Part shown: piece after piece, positions 6,826-7,169 of the stretch
How positions within the stretch are numbered: the stretch's first letter is position 1
How the letters are laid out: each line of letters starts with the position of its first letter
Origin: Desulfobulbus_C sp964551175
Lineage (GTDB): Bacteria; Desulfobacterota; Desulfobulbia; Desulfobulbales; Desulfobulbaceae
Assembly (NCBI GenBank): GCA_964551175.1
Contig: CAZKBZ010000120.1
Coordinates: forward strand, 1-7,169
Direction of reading: 5' to 3'
DNA length: 7,169 nt
Notes under the pieces: generated by a model
What the model saw: the letters and a program-made list of their open reading frames with translations, nothing else
The model's database searches: none
Told to the model about the DNA's origin: nothing
Translations under genes and position numbers: made by a program

Positions 6826-7169
6826 ATGGCGTGGGAGTTGTGCGAGATCTGTGGAAATGAGAGAGAGGCTGATATACCACAGTGTCCGTTCTGTGGAGCA
6901 GCTGCAGAGGTATCTCTTCCCCGGCGCGGTCCGCAGCACAGGGTCGTCAATCTGGAGCAGGGCATGCCCCTTGCCGATCAGGCCCTGGAACGTCTTGCCC
7001 GGGAACTGGAGCAGGCCCGGTTCGAGCAATGTCGGGTTCTGACGCTGATTCATGGCTACGGCTCCAGTGGCCGGGGCGGGAAAATAAGAAAGGAAGTTCG
7101 GGCTCAGTTGCAGTATCTGAAAGACAGGGGCCTTGTCAACGATCTGTTACCGGGCGAGGATTTCAGCAG
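6826..7169 (+). CDS. Zinc-ribbon/Smr-domain protein, 3' end beyond the window
   Basis: This frame is open from the stop at 6787-6789 to the window edge; from the ATG at 6826 it gives 114 codons. Residues 1-25 form a zinc ribbon: CEIC (C6, C9) and CPFC (C20, C23). Residues about 39-114 resemble an Smr domain, the small MutS-related fold linked to nucleic-acid cleavage or binding: VVNLEQGMPLADQALERL, then VLTLIHGYGSSGRGGKIR (71-88), then a helix and the GEDF segment. HGxG plus a Gly-rich loop and Arg is the family's conserved core (H76, G77, G79, R88). The usual N-terminal LDLHG reads NLEQG here, so that histidine is absent. The start is chosen because it directly precedes the first Cys pair and follows the spacer; the ribosome site is weak (TTGAG at 6818-6822). 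Alternative starts GTG 6805 or TTG 6838 are less likely, the latter placing the start just before the Cys pair. The substrate, DNA or RNA, cannot be told. Confidence 0.82.
   Translation, partial: MAWELCEICGNEREADIPQCPFCGAAAEVSLPRRGPQHRVVNLEQGMPLADQALERLARELEQARFEQCRVLTLIHGYGSSGRGGKIRKEVRAQLQYLKDRGLVNDLLPGEDFS

Overview
The window is a compact, single-direction bacterial gene cluster in which every recognised gene lies on the + strand: dxr (3' end) - rseP - tsaB - [assembly gap] - ispG (3' end) - proS - RelA/SpoT homologue - intergenic hairpin element - zinc-ribbon/Smr gene (5' part). The gene order, moderate GC content and protein sequences suggest a Gram-negative bacterium of the former Deltaproteobacteria (Desulfobacterota, perhaps Desulfobulbaceae-like). 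That placement rests on recalled gene order and sequence feel, not on a search.

Region by region: 1-312 holds the C-terminus of DXR, the committed step of the MEP isoprenoid pathway. 358-1446 is a complete site-2 protease RseP with one PDZ domain. Its end overlaps by 19 bp the start of tsaB (1428 onward), a partner in tRNA t6A synthesis. A run of exactly 100 N (2145-2244) hides the end of tsaB and most of ispG; because about 200 residues of IspG are missing, the true gap must be several hundred bases. 2245-2691 is the iron-sulphur-binding C-terminus of IspG, a second MEP enzyme. 2756-4486 is a full-length bacterial prolyl-tRNA synthetase with an editing insertion. Eight bases later comes a 720-residue long RelA/SpoT protein (4495-6657). 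Its synthetase site looks intact, but several residues of its (p)ppGpp hydrolase site are replaced.

The last 500 bases are the least ordinary. Between the RelA/SpoT gene and the next gene lies a 110-nt gapless imperfect palindrome (6661-6770), followed by a perfect 7-bp-arm palindrome (6788-6804). In the long palindrome every C/A mismatch on the + strand becomes a G-U pair on the - strand, so a minus-strand RNA would form a nearly continuous hairpin (43 of 48 positions paired). After these comes an ORF (6826 to the window end) encoding a four-cysteine zinc ribbon joined to an Smr domain, cut by the window edge.

The genes combine housekeeping functions: isoprenoid precursors (dxr, ispG), envelope proteolysis (rseP), translation fidelity and tRNA supply (tsaB, proS) and the stringent response. 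Short spacings and overlaps suggest co-transcription at least from dxr to tsaB and from ispG to the RelA/SpoT gene. The 168-bp spacer with the hairpin may end or modulate this unit before the Smr gene.
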